Shown here: in pieces, positions 20,452 to 32,900 of the stretch
Layout: each line of letters opens with the position of its first letter
Numbering within the stretch: position 1 is the first letter of the stretch
Origin: Craspedostauros australis
Lineage: Eukaryota > Bacillariophyta > Bacillariophyceae > Mastogloiales > Achnanthaceae
Length of the DNA stretch: 64,000 bases
Direction: 5' to 3'
Assembly: GCA_026770025.1 (NCBI GenBank)
Contig: JAMXDE010000014.1
Span: forward strand, 1,426,001-1,490,000
Notes under the pieces: model-generated
Told to the model about the DNA's origin: nothing
Seen by the model: only the letters and a program-made list of their open reading frames with translations
Databases searched by the model: none
Program-made: the position numbers and the translations under genes

Positions 20452-23400
20452 ATGAGACAGTTCCCAGGAGTGAGACAGCAGAAGAAGTGGAAGCGGAAGG
20501 ATGAGGTGTCTCTGCTCGGGACTACGTCACCTTCGAACAGTCCCCCGACTTACGATCTGCAACACCATCACCATGTCGAACATCCGCAGAAGCAGAACCG
20601 AGATGTCGGTGCTGGACTCCTGGATTGGCCATCGACTCCGCAGACGCCACAGCAGCAGCACATCTCGCCTTCGATGATCCAGCCCAGAAATCGGCAGGCT
20701 CGCAAGGTGACGACGATGGCGCAAGGGTCGGACCCGCAGTCTATAGAGAGCGCCCTGCAATTCGTGGCTGCGTACGAAGACGAGCACATCAAGGTCGTGC
20801 CTGCTCCAACACAGGCATCGGCATCCACGCCAAGCACCGTCATGTCGACTCCGTCTCCTGCTTCCACCAGACAGACGCAACGTTTGGAACACAACAGCCA
20901 AACACGCTTTCAAGCTTCATCAGCTGGCAATAGCTATACTCGTAGCAACAGCAACGGCTCCAACGACAAGAAGAAAGGATCGACGATGGGGAGGATCGCA
21001 TCGCTCTTCACGAGCCGATCTGTCGTCTATGGTGGAAAGACGGCTGCAGCACAGTCCCAATCTCCCCAGAAAAGCAGCAACAACAACAACAACAACAACA
21101 GTACATCGGGGAACATCTCACCATCGCGGTCGTCGGAGACTTCAAGCGGTGGGTATGTTGGCTGGCCGGGCACGCAGAATAAGGACGGGGGCGTCGTCGC
21201 GGTCAAATCAAGCTTCGAGGAGAGCGAGATTGGCTTTCCACACTCGCAGGGACAGACCCAGACACTCACGCACGCTCATGCACATGCACCAGGGCACGCA
21301 ATTCGCTACGAGGATCAGATGCAGCAGGCAGCCAACCAGCAAGTCACGATGTGGATGGACAATGACGAATCGGTTGACGACTTTTCGGAACAGGACACTC
21401 TGTCCACGCAGTACGGCAATCCACGCGATCACGTATATGCAAATGCAAACACAAATGGATACGATCAGTCAACGCCGCCACCGCCGCCTGATAACCATCA
21501 AACTGCTGCTGATTTCCATCTCGCAGCCGTTGTTGCTGATGCGAGAGTGTCGGCCAGTTCGCCCATCGTCAAGCAACAACAACAGCACGGCCACGCTCAT
21601 TCCCCAGTGGCAGGCAATAACCGTCACTCGCCAGTTCAGCACGGCGCGCGGCCGCAGCAACTCCGCTACGATATATATGGCGACAAAGATGCTCACGCGG
21701 ATCCGGATCCCATCCAGCATCTGCATTCGGAGGACAAGGTGTCCAGTCCGAAGAGGGAGCACTGGAATGCGATAGACAATTTGTCGGATGCATCGCCGAG
21801 CACCGCGTACTCGAAAACCTCCTCTGCGTACTTCAGCTCCATGGATGTGCAAGCGAAGAACCCTGCAGTGTACGGCATCGCCGATCGCAATCGTCACGGT
21901 GCAGCGTCCGTGATGAGAGGACTGCAGCCTCTGTACGCCAACGACAGCTATCAGACGCAGGCACAGTTGCAACCGCAGGCGCAACCGCAACCACCGACTG
22001 CAGAAGCGTTGGCTCTCAACGACCATTTCCATCCGGCGCATCGTACGTTCAATGCCGTCAACGCCTTCGGTTTCAATAGCCTTTTGGACAAGACCCAGGA
22101 TGTTCCCAACCTCATGGATGACCTGGAATCTGCGAGCACGTTCTCTCATGCCACCAGCACCCATTCGTACAACAACGCACCGGCCACCGCATCACAGCAA
22201 AAGTCGGGACAACGATTGGTGATGGTGCCGAAGAAGCACGCAGCGACGCAAGGCAGAAGACTTCGCGACCAACCCAGTACAATTGAAGAAAATGCATCGT
22301 CGGATATCTTTGACGGGGTTCGAAGCCTGGTGTCGGCAGCGAAGGTGTCCAATATGATGAGTGCAACTGCGTTTGGTCGTTCCACGGTCCAGCCCAGAAA
22401 TGCACCAACCAAGAAAGAGCAAACGAGCAAGGCTGTTACCCACAGCAACCTTGGAATTGAATCCAAGGCGACAGGAAATTACACACCGCAAGTGAACGCC
22501 GATCCCACCTTGAACGTTGTCCTTCTTGGAGGAGGCCTTACAACGATTCAAACCACTGCGACTGACTTCACCAAACGCATCACGGCAAGCGATTACGACG
22601 AAACGCTCAGCACCAGCGATTATGACGAATACGGCTTTGCGCAGGTGCCTTCCTTCCACACGCTCTTGGACAACTTCGAGAATCCCAGCAACGACAAAAA
22701 TGACGACGTCAAAAACAGCAACAGCAACAACAAGAATACGAGAGCATCGCCGTCGCTGCTCGGCGCTAGCAGTCTGCGTCTCACCGAGGACTCCTTGCGC
22801 ACGAACTACGAAGAGGCCGAGTCGGAATCGGGATCGTCCCTGTTTTCCAACCCGTACGGCAAGGAAGGATGGGGACCAATGTACAACGACCTGTCGAAGT
22901 ATTACGTGCATCCGAACGAGATGAAGAAGGTCGTCCGGAAGTTCCGCAAGCTGTCCAAGGCACGGTGCAGCAAACTGAATGCGGCGGATCGATTCGATGA
23001 GGAGGACGCCATCAAGGCATTCGCCTTGGCAGAGATGAGGAGCCGCATCATGGAGAAGGACATCGAGCGTCGTTTGGAGCGTCGTGGATGGACCACCATC
23101 GTGGATGACATCGTCGATACGCCACGAGGTAGAGCCGCCCTGCGCAGCCGCGACACGGTGATCGTGGCCAAGGCATGGCGCGATGGTGCGAATCCTGCCG
23201 ACATCGTCCGATCCTCGCAGCTGACGCGCCGTGACGAACGCGCGTACTATCTCTGGAGACCGTCGCGGCGGCAACAACAAGGTTACTGGGAGGAAGTGCG
23301 TTGGCAGGATGATAACGAATTCTGCCTGCAGCAATGCGCCTCCGTTGGCTCGCGGTGTCTCAGAGGTCATGAGATGTTCACCATCGGTGACTGTCAGAGC

Positions 23401-24542
23401 ATGCTGTTGAAACTGACGAACGATTACTGCACGGTAAGTACCACGGCATACGAATATTGCATGGCATGCTGTGGACGGGTATGGTTTGACGTGGTCCACA
23501 ATTTCAAACGCATGCCCCACGAATACGGAGCATTGTACGCAACTCAACTCACATCGCATCACACGCATTCCATCTATAATCTCATCTCGTTCAAACTCCC
23601 ATCTGTTATCAACTCGCACACACGATTCTCCACACAATTCAGGATCTGCGCGATCAACTTGATGAAGCAACAGCACGCCAGATCGATGCAGAGGACATCG
23701 TGAAGGCGGAAGGAGACAGCGGTCAGGGTTTCATGACGGAGGCTGAGATGACGTATCTGAATTGCATGGAGAATGTGAAGGTCGTCTCGCAGCGGCTTGT
23801 CATTGCAGAAAATGCCTTTCACTGCGTGAAGGAGCGGATTGAGAATCTGGTGGCGCGGTACGAATCCATCCTCGTGAGCATCGAGAACGACACGGAGTCG
23901 ATGGTGGCATCGTCTGTGATGACGTACGAGAGTTCGTGCTACTCTGAAGATTGCGACGATGAATCCTACGATCACCATCGCGAAAATGAGACGCTGGCGA
24001 GGAGAGCCCAAAGGGCAGAACTTCGAGCCGAATTAGCCGCTCGTGAGGCCATGCTCGCCAAGGAGGAAACGCGTCTCGTGCGGGAGGAGAAAGAACGCGA
24101 GGTGCAGGATCTTCGCATGAAGCTGCAGGACTTGCAGTCCGAGGCCTCCACGGCCATCTCCCAACACCAACGATCCATCCTCGTCCGGGCCATGAGCTCT
24201 TCCAACGTGCGTTCCGCGGTCGGCAGCAGCGCCATGACCGACACCAACCGATCGAAGATAGACGAAGTGAAGCAACGGTTCCGAGCCAAGTCGCAGGCAC
24301 GCATGAGCGGTGCCGCCATCAAGTCTCAGCAGCAGCGTGTAGGCACGGCGTACAGCGCGTCTTCTCAACAAGTCCGGGCATCTCAGCATGCACAGAATGA
24401 AAGCAGGAAGAATGATCGAATCCTCAGCATGGGAGAAGAGATGTTCCAACATCTGGACTTTTACGAAAGATCTCTGAATGCGGTGAAGACAGGCGCCCAT
24501 GTCAACAGCAACAACCAGCGCGGTAAGAACTACAGGCGATGA
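20452..24542 (+). CDS. Unknown 1293-aa low-complexity/coiled-coil protein
   Basis: Two exons: 20452-23433 (994 codons) and 23643-24542, joined in phase 0 across a 209-nt intron (GTAAGT...CAG). Residues 1 to about 780 are disordered and rich in Gln, Ser, Asn and His, with runs such as QQQHISPS and SNNNNNNNST. Residues around 800-990 are denser: SKYYVHPNEMKKVVRKFRKL, a helical stretch with MRSRIMEKDIERRLERRGW, and a Cys-containing block (CLQQCASVGSRCLRG). The second exon is strongly helical (LRDQLDEATARQIDAEDIV; a long Glu/Arg/Leu coiled coil near residues 1090-1150) and ends basic. No domain is recognised, and there is no signal peptide or membrane segment. A cytoplasmic or nuclear scaffold is only a guess. 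Confidence 0.75.
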
Positions 24543-25021
24543 TGAGCATCTGCATAGGACAGCAATGAATGAGATCTGCGCAATGACGAAACGCGGTTGA
24601 GATCAAATCAGTCCCAGCAGCAGCCAAGTGCGATGGTGGACTGGTGCAAGCGTGGCATAATAACTTCAAGAACCCTACTCCGCTCCACTGTAGAACCTTG
24701 CGTTCTGATCAGAAGTCTATCTACGAAGACGATTGCAACCCATGTATGGCACGCTCAGCAGTGTATGTGCGTGTGTATCTGTTTGTCATCAAAGATGACC
24801 CAACAATAGTTCTGCCCGTGTGTTCGAAAAACGGCATCATGATGCGACGAATGGTGAAAAGAAATAAAATGGCCTCCTGCACATGACACAGGGCATGCCG
24901 ACAGCCGCTCACAATCTACAGTGATTCCAGAGGACCTGCTTTGCGCCAAGGATGCGATGCACAAGAGGTCGAACGAACGGGACGAAACAAAACGAAACAA
25001 TGGGTGACGACCCAAAAGAAA
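24543..25021. other. Intergenic, downstream of the 1293-aa gene
   Basis: 479 bp with no supported gene. Shared sequence TTTCTTTTGGGTCGTCAC (minus-strand sense) just left of the tRNA is also present beside the tRNA at 45167. Confidence 0.35.
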
Positions 25022-25094
25022 TGAGGCCAACCGGATTTGAACCGATGACCTTCGGGTCTGGAATCCGAAATTCTACCAACTGAACTATGGCCCC
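25022..25094 (-). tRNA. tRNA-Trp (CCA), copy 2
   Basis: Sequence identical over 73 nt to the tRNA at 19528-19600, on the minus strand. Its 3' flank (CATTTCTTTTGGGTCGTCAC) nearly matches that of copy 3. Confidence 0.9.
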
Positions 25095-25329
25095 ACTCGC
25101 TGTGAATAGAGTGGAAAAACAACTATAATTAACGTATTCCTGATTGTCATTGTTCTCTCGTTCCAGAAAACTATCTCATGGAATACATCATGCATGTGCC
25201 AGCAGACTTTACCCCTGCCGCCACTGGCCCCCAAGGGGACCAGTTTTGAGCAAGCCTTCAGTTTTTGCTGATCCATCAATGCCTAGCCACAAAGCCATTG
25301 CACGCCTCTCAGCTTGCATCGACGTAGTC

Positions 25330-26165
25330 CTGCATTGCACCCTCTGTTGGCAAGTTCTGTGATTGGAAGCCTACGTTCGTGGAAGACAGTGTTGTTGATA
25401 GTCGTTCTGTTTGCTATTTCATTATGTTACGTTGGCACTCCAATCCTCTTGGTGTCCGTTCTCTTTCCCAATGCTCTTGGTGTGTTTATCTGTTTCGTAG
25501 ATTGGGTCTCCCACTATGAGTCGGTACGTGAGAGGCTCTCTCGCTGCTATCATATTCTCTTTCTCTCTCTCGCTCAATATTCCACGTTCATGTTACACAA
25601 TACTCCGTGTTTGATGCATACTCTGCATTCAACACTCTGCTAGTTCACTACTGGTTCCTACTCCATGAGTACTTACCACTTGATCTCTTCTTCGTGCATC
25701 CATGATCTCGAGGCTCTTCGGTCATCGAATCTTTACCTTCTGCTTCTGACATGGAGACAGATGTTGACATGGTAACATGATGACATCCTGTTGACGTCAG
25801 TTGTCGTCCTTCTGCTCTCCAGATGTCACGTTCCATCAATGATGCGATGGTCTGTCAGATGATATCATCATCTGAGGTTTAGTTGGGAGGTACCTCAAGA
25901 TTCGCTTGGTACCATACGTTTCCATTGATGGATGGACGGACGATGTTTCTAATTCTCTCAGAAATTGTTGATTGCAAACTTCCTCCAGAAATTCTGCTCA
26001 TTTTTGTGTGTTCCATTTCCACTGTGATTCTGACAAGTCACAGCATACTATCGACACGAATGTAGTTGTACCGTCCAAGTACGTATGAGAGAATAACGGG
26101 TGAACGATGCACATATACACGTACATCTCGACATATACACGCATGTACATCTCGAAATATAGTTC
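25330..26165 (-). mobile_element. Non-coding TIR element, copy E (both ends missing)
   Basis: Internal portion of the TIR family in the orientation of copy B. Matches run from TTGGCAAGTTCTGTGATTGG (compare about 1890 in copy A and 3597 in copy B) through GCTATTTCATTATG and CGTACGTGAGAGGCTCTC-type blocks. They reach the TAACGGGTGAACGATGCACA and GTACATCTCGA sequences that mirror about 1090-1150 in copy A. Neither terminal repeat is present; limits are approximate. Confidence 0.6.
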
Positions 26166-26992
26166 CCAGGACAGCTTGGATCGAGGCAATTGTGCCATTG
26201 AGTCAGCAATGGTCTGTGAATGAAGGGAGAATTTGTGGTCATCAGGGTTGGAAGAATTCATGCCAAAAGTGAATTTCAGGCAACGATGTGGGACACACAA
26301 AGATAGAAAGTAGTCTGCCCCAGAGTGAACTTCAACTGTATTTCTACCTCGTCTTGAATCCATGAAAGATTGTTGTTTTCTGTATAGTATCGTGTGTTGA
26401 AAAGAGAGCGGCTCCTCTGCACTCGTATTAGTCATAGTAGTAGTTGTAGTAGCAGTAGTAGCAGTAGTAGTAGACTAGCCTGCGGACGATTTCTAGAGCG
26501 TGTTGTTTCGCTCCCTCTGTCCCGTTGGAATGAGACACGTCCGTCTGCCCATACATACGTTCCCGCCAAAATTGATTTTTTCTTTCGTCGATTTGCACGT
26601 GGTCGTGAGTGTGGATTGCGCACAGGAACAACACGAGAGATGTCTTGGAGTTCTTCGGCACACGTGCCAAGTGAACACTTGCCACCTTTCCTGCTTAGGC
26701 GCGAAGAAGCTCTTCGGGTCGAGAGGGTTGGTGGGACCGCAGATGTTGGGTTCCGTGGCGTGAGGAACATCCACCTCTCCCCTCTTTGCACTCACCTTCG
26801 GCAGCCGCACGAGAGAGCGCTGGGATCACAACATAATGATAGGGTACTTTTGAAGCCTCGGCTGCGATCGAAACCAAAGCAACCAGACAGACACGCTCGC
26901 ACAACGTACCAATACGCACGCGTGTGAAGACAGTGGCGCGTGAATACACGCTCGTCGATCAAGTCTCAACCCACACGATACATACTACCTAC
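26166..26992. other. Upstream region of the giant membrane protein
   Basis: 827 bp with a TAG-rich trinucleotide run (about 26426-26475) and no supported gene. The last few hundred bases should hold its promoter. Confidence 0.35.
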
Positions 26993-29900
26993 ATGCGTTC
27001 CATGCGCCCCATCGACGACGTCCATGACGCTGTTGATATCACAGATGATGGTAACGAGAATGACAACGATGATGACGTGCCTGATTCCGACGATGCAGAA
27101 GTCGCAGGTTCTTCTTCGGACGCGGAGACGATCTCGTTGATGTCAAGAGCCGATGCACACGCAGACGCAGACGCAGGCAGAAGCACGATCCCATCGATCA
27201 CTGGCGTCACCACAAGTGCGAGCACAGGCGTTCACACTGCTGGAGATACGTCTGACTCTGGTGATATTGGCAGTGGTACATGCAGCGTCGCTTCGGGTGG
27301 CCACCAGCATGATGGCGCGAGCAACAGCGAAGTGGATGCGATGAGCCAGCCAAGCGGCGACAGCGACACCACCCAAAACAAGAAAGATGAGCAGACGGTA
27401 TCCACTTCCGGTGTCTCAAGCCTCGGCCAAAACGACCATCTGCGAACACGCAATGATGATAGCAGCGATGGCCATGGCAACGACAATCCTGATGATGCGA
27501 CAGAGCAACATAGCGAGAGCCGAAGGCGCGTCCGTCTCGGCGAGGTCGCCAGCACGACTGCCCACACTGCAGATGCAAGCCACCAAAACTCCAGGCACGA
27601 CAAAGGTGACAACGACGGCGGTACTAAGATCACGAGCGGACGTGACCGCGGTCAGAAGTCCGGACGCCGGCACGATTCCAAGCAGGCGTATCCACGCTGC
27701 GACCATGATCCTCAGGCAACACTGGCCTACGAAGGCGAGAGACAGAACAAGAGCAACATTCGCGCAGCGGCGGAGAGAGAATTCGATAGAAAGCACGAGA
27801 AGGACCTGGCTGCAATTCAAAATGTCGACAATGTCGAGGCAGACCCAAAGACAAGGCAGAACAACACCATCTCGCAACAGGTCCGCAATACCAACAACAA
27901 TTATCACCAAAATTCACGGCATGGCAGACTCAACCCCATCGTGGCGCGAGACTCGTTGGACGGTGTTGGCACGGGCGCTCTCGACGCACCCGCTAGCGCG
28001 CCATTCGATGATCGGATGGGGCGCGGGCAAGACGAGGCTCCAGGATCCAATACCCATGGCATGCATGCGGCGACGGCGCATGTTGGCCCCCGCCCCCAAG
28101 ACGAACGCATGTACGCCGCTCACCTGTACGATGACTTCGTCGATGACGACACACTTGGTCCGCAGCTCCACGACGGCGACGGGAGTGACGATCTTTCACT
28201 CCCGCGTGCCTTTTTACCGGCATCGATGCGTATCCAATCTGGCCGTCACCATTCGCACCAGCCAAGTGCCACAACATCCAACAACCATCAAAGCAACGGC
28301 AACGGCAACGGCAGCAGTATGGATACGCGAGGGGTTGCTGGAACGATTCCATCGCCCCGTCCTTCTGGGGAAGTACCTACGTCTCTTTCGGGACAAGGCC
28401 GACAGCGGTCAGGGGTTCAGGAAGCCCTGGCTCCACAACAGTACGACCCTGCCATGCATGCGGGATTGTACACTGCTCAAGGCGAAATCATCGACGAATC
28501 CTCAATGGTTGAAGGGGATCAGTTCCGACAGCGCCAAGGTGACAGCGTCATGGACGCCCATGCGTCGTATGCTCCTCGCAATCGGAGGAGAAGGAATGGC
28601 CGAAGAGGCAACAGAATCACCAACGTGGTGGATCCTGCCCTCGGTGAACCTGTCACCGCCGAAGAGATGGAACGCGCGGTGGTTGACTATGATGGAAATG
28701 TCATCCATTACGAACCCGGTCCTCGAGGTGCAAATGGCGTACACGGTGCAGATGATAGCTGCGGAGGGGACAATGGAGGAAACGCCAGCGTGGCTGGTCC
28801 AGTGCATCATGATCAGAAGCGCTCGTCCCGAGTGACAGCCATGTGCGCATTTATTGTCGTTTCGGTCATCGTCGGCATCGCCATGCTCACAAGTGCATGC
28901 TCTCTCTTTCCCGGGCTGAAGCAATGCAAAGATGACGATTCCGGCAATGGGGCAGAATCAACCCCCACCCACTCCCCAGCCTCCCCCGCAACAACCTTCC
29001 TCACAAGCCTGACATGCGAAGGATCTGTCGCGGTGGGCATTGGCGGAGAGGTGGTCGATCTTGTGCGTGAGAAATCTCCAACGGCCACGTCATCTCAGAC
29101 GTCTGGTGGAGCATCGCGCAACATGACGCAAACCACAATCGGTTGTGACGAGCAAGAGTCCTGGACCGGATATCATTCATGGATATCAATTGATGGGCTT
29201 GAAACTGATGCCAACGGCGGTGGCGAAGCCATCAACATCGAAATTGCGTTGGATTCGCCGCTCGCAACATGGATGGTCGCCTTCGATGGAGCAAGCTGCG
29301 ACGATCTCGGTTGTGCGATAGCATTCGGCAGCTGTGCAACAAGACAATGCGCGTTGGTGATTCCGGCGGCGAAGAGAGAATCTGTGACTGTTGCGATTGG
29401 CGGAATGGAGCCATTCGATTACACCATACGATCTCAACTCATCGCGTCAAACGATAGATGTGAGATGGCGAGGTCTCTCGATATCATCCTGACCACCACA
29501 TCAGAGTCCGAAACATCGATGCCATCCATCAAGCCAGCTGTTGTCGTGACAGGGTCATACGAATATGCGACACCGGCAGACACATCGTTGGCATCTTGCG
29601 GTGTGAAGTCTGGAGTTGCTACGTGGTACTCCGTGAAGACGAACGTGTCGGGCATTGTGACTGTATCCACTTGCATCGACAACGGTAGTGGCAACGATAG
29701 TGGCAGTGACAGCAGTACGAGCAGTAGCAACGCCAACCCAAGTTCCGTCCAAGGCAACGCCCCCGCTTACATCACTGTGTTCAATGGGGATTGCGGCAGT
29801 TTGCAATGTGCCACGGAGACGAGCAGCGTTTCGTGTGGATCTCGCAATCAGGTGACGTGGTATTCAGAACATGACGAAGAGTATTTCCTCGCCATTTCTG

Positions 29901-32900
29901 CTCCTCCTGCTGGCCATCCCGATTGGAATCCTGCCGACGGATTATCCACATCCAGTACCAACGGCAACGGCAACGGTAGCGCCGAAAATGGTAGCAAGCG
30001 CAACGGACTGAGATCGTCGGCATCAGCATCAACACCTGCAGCAATCTCTACTTCTGCATCCACAATTGACCCTGAGAATGTCGACTATCAACTGTCGATT
30101 CGCCAAACGGCTGACAATGACATCTGTCACAAAGCGCAGACGATCGATGGGTTGTCATCATTCTCGTTCCGCAAACTGTATGCTTCCCATCACACCGCGA
30201 CCAGCGACAACGCACCACCTTGCGAGCTATCCAGCGTACAGGATGTGGTGGATAGGAAGGGAACGTGGTATGCAGTGAATGGAACAGGATCGTTGATGAA
30301 GGTCTCCACTTGTCTGGATGATAACTTCGGCGATGGTGGCAGGGACTCCGGCGATGATGAGATTCCATTCCAATCTGTCAAAGCGCAAGTCTTCAAGGGA
30401 TCGTGCGACAACCTGGGGTGCCTCGATGGTGCGGAGACCGTCTTCAACCGAGGATGCAAATCCCCCCACGAAACTCATGCGGAATTCGACAGCGACTCCA
30501 ACTTCAACGAAGTTGCGTGGCAATCCAATCTCGACGAGACGTACTTCGTGCACATCTCATCCAAGGAAGTTCGCGGCAAAGAAGGGACGAATGGCATTGC
30601 GCCAAACAACCCGAGTGCAGACACAAGCACCAACACCGACACAACGACGGATGCCGGCGCTTCGTCAAGCCCCGAATTCGTCTTCTCGATCCAGTCGGCA
30701 GTGCACAATGACTTGTGTGAGGCGGCTGTTCCTCTGGATGTAGGAGGCAACATCTCCATCCATGCATCAACGATGGAAGCAACCATCCCAACCGAGTTCA
30801 CATCAAGCTGTGACCTTGCATCCAAAGTGGTATCTCCGGGGGTGTGGTACACAGTGGTCGGGGATGACTCATACATCGATGTCGATACATGCAAATCTCT
30901 CGATATGACACCACACGAGTATGATGCCTCGCTCGGGTTTGATTTCCCAGCTCCGCCACCTTTACCTAATGAGACGACCTTCCGGCTGTTCGACAACCAA
31001 ATTACGATTCTCAGGGGAAATGACTGCAATTCGTTGGAATGCGTCACTGGGAATGATAGAGCGACCGATCACTGCATATTCCAAAGCGAAACGGGGTGGT
31101 TCGCACAACGAAACCGACGGTACTTCATTCTCGTCCACAGTGCACTCGGCGGACACGGCGAATTCATATTGTCAACCACCAAATCAGACAAAGATGCATA
31201 CGATTATCGGTGCGATGCTCCACAATCTATTGCAATTGGACAAGTTACGTTCAACCGCAACTCCGGCTCACCGGGGACGTTCGGGCCCTTTTGTGGAGGC
31301 CTTGGTACTGCAACTTCTGCTATATGGCGCACATTCGTTGGCAATGGCAAACGGCTTGTTGCCTCCACCTGCAGCACCCGCACATCCTACAGCTCGAGGG
31401 TTACTGTGCTCGAAGGTACTGACTGCGGCTCACTGAACTGCAGGCTGAACCAGCGCTTTGGCTCTTGTCCCTTTCAAGATGTGACCGGCGAAATTCTCGA
31501 GCAAGCCTACGTCGAGTTTGACTCCAAAGTTGACGTGATGTATCGTGTGATCGTGCATGGTGCCTCAGGTCAATTTGGTACGTTTAGTCTCAGTATCAAT
31601 GAAGTCGTGCCGAATGACCAGTGCGATAAGGCGGTGGAGTTGGAATTGGGCGACGAACCAATCCAATTCTCAGCCACGGTTACGAGGTCGAGCTCGGTAG
31701 CAGGATGTTGGGATACGAGAAGTAATCCCCCCACTATGGACGCGGTTTGGTATCAGGTCACGAGCCCGGCAGAAAGATCTCAGCTGACGGTCCACGTTTG
31801 CTCTATCACTGACTTCCGATCCATGGATGTGCGCGTGCTTGGCGGGAACTGCACCAGTTATCTGTGTTCTGCAGTCTCCGGATTCGACGCACTAACGCAT
31901 GGCCTTTGCGGTGATGACACGATGTTAACTCCCACGGTGAGTTGGATTGGTGAGGCAAATTACACGTACCGCATTGCAGTAGGGGTAAGATCTCGGTTTT
32001 CCGGCGACTTGCCAGATTCCTCATTGCTCAACATCTCTGTGTCAAGCGATCCCCTCGAGGGCAACACTGTGTGCGATGAGGCAGAATTCATCGGAGTTGG
32101 CGAATCCTTCAATGGATCATTCAAGCTGGCCGCACTGGACGAGAACGCCATGGATTGCTACGTCCAGGACGATTATTCGTATCAAAGGAGAAACGTGGCT
32201 CTCGTGGGTTCATGGTATTACACCATTGGCACCGGTCGGCAGATGATCGCATCCTCATGTCTCGATCAAGTCCAACTAACGCCAACAATCGTGATTGTGA
32301 TGGCAGGAGAATGTGGCAATCTCACTTGCATCGACTCCAGCACTCACTTCTGTGGGCTGAATGGGCAAGTGATGTGGGAGAGCGAGATCGACGCAATCTA
32401 TCATGTATGGATCGGGACAGAAGGATTCTCAAAGAGCAACTACTCGTTGCACGTGGCAGACAGCTCATCGGTGTCATCATCAGTGGCACTACCATCGTCG
32501 ACATCGGCATCGAATCCGTGGAAGGCTTGGAAGGCCTGGGTTGATGTTGAATTCCCTGCATACGACGAGTGCGAACATGCGGTGACGCTGGAATTGATGA
32601 ACCGTCCGAGCAACGCAGGTGACGCCAACACTGACAACTTGCTGATATCGACGGCCATGGTGACGAATGATGACCACGTTGAGATGTGCGGTGCCGCCTA
32701 CCCCCAGCTGGTTGGCGGAGCTTGGTTCCACGTCCATGGAATGGGTGAATTGGTGAAGATGACGGTTGACACAACCAAACTCGCTGACAATCCTTTTGAG
32801 AGAAGCAAACATTTGACCAGAGACGCAAGATTCGTCGTGTATCAAGCACAGCAGGAACCAGCTGGGGCATCATCCGTCTGTGACAACTTGCGTTGCGTGC

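Noticed and set aside
22192..23676. 494-codon minus-strand frame
   Set aside because: Lies opposite the 1293-aa gene, whose splice junctions and continuous frame support the plus strand.
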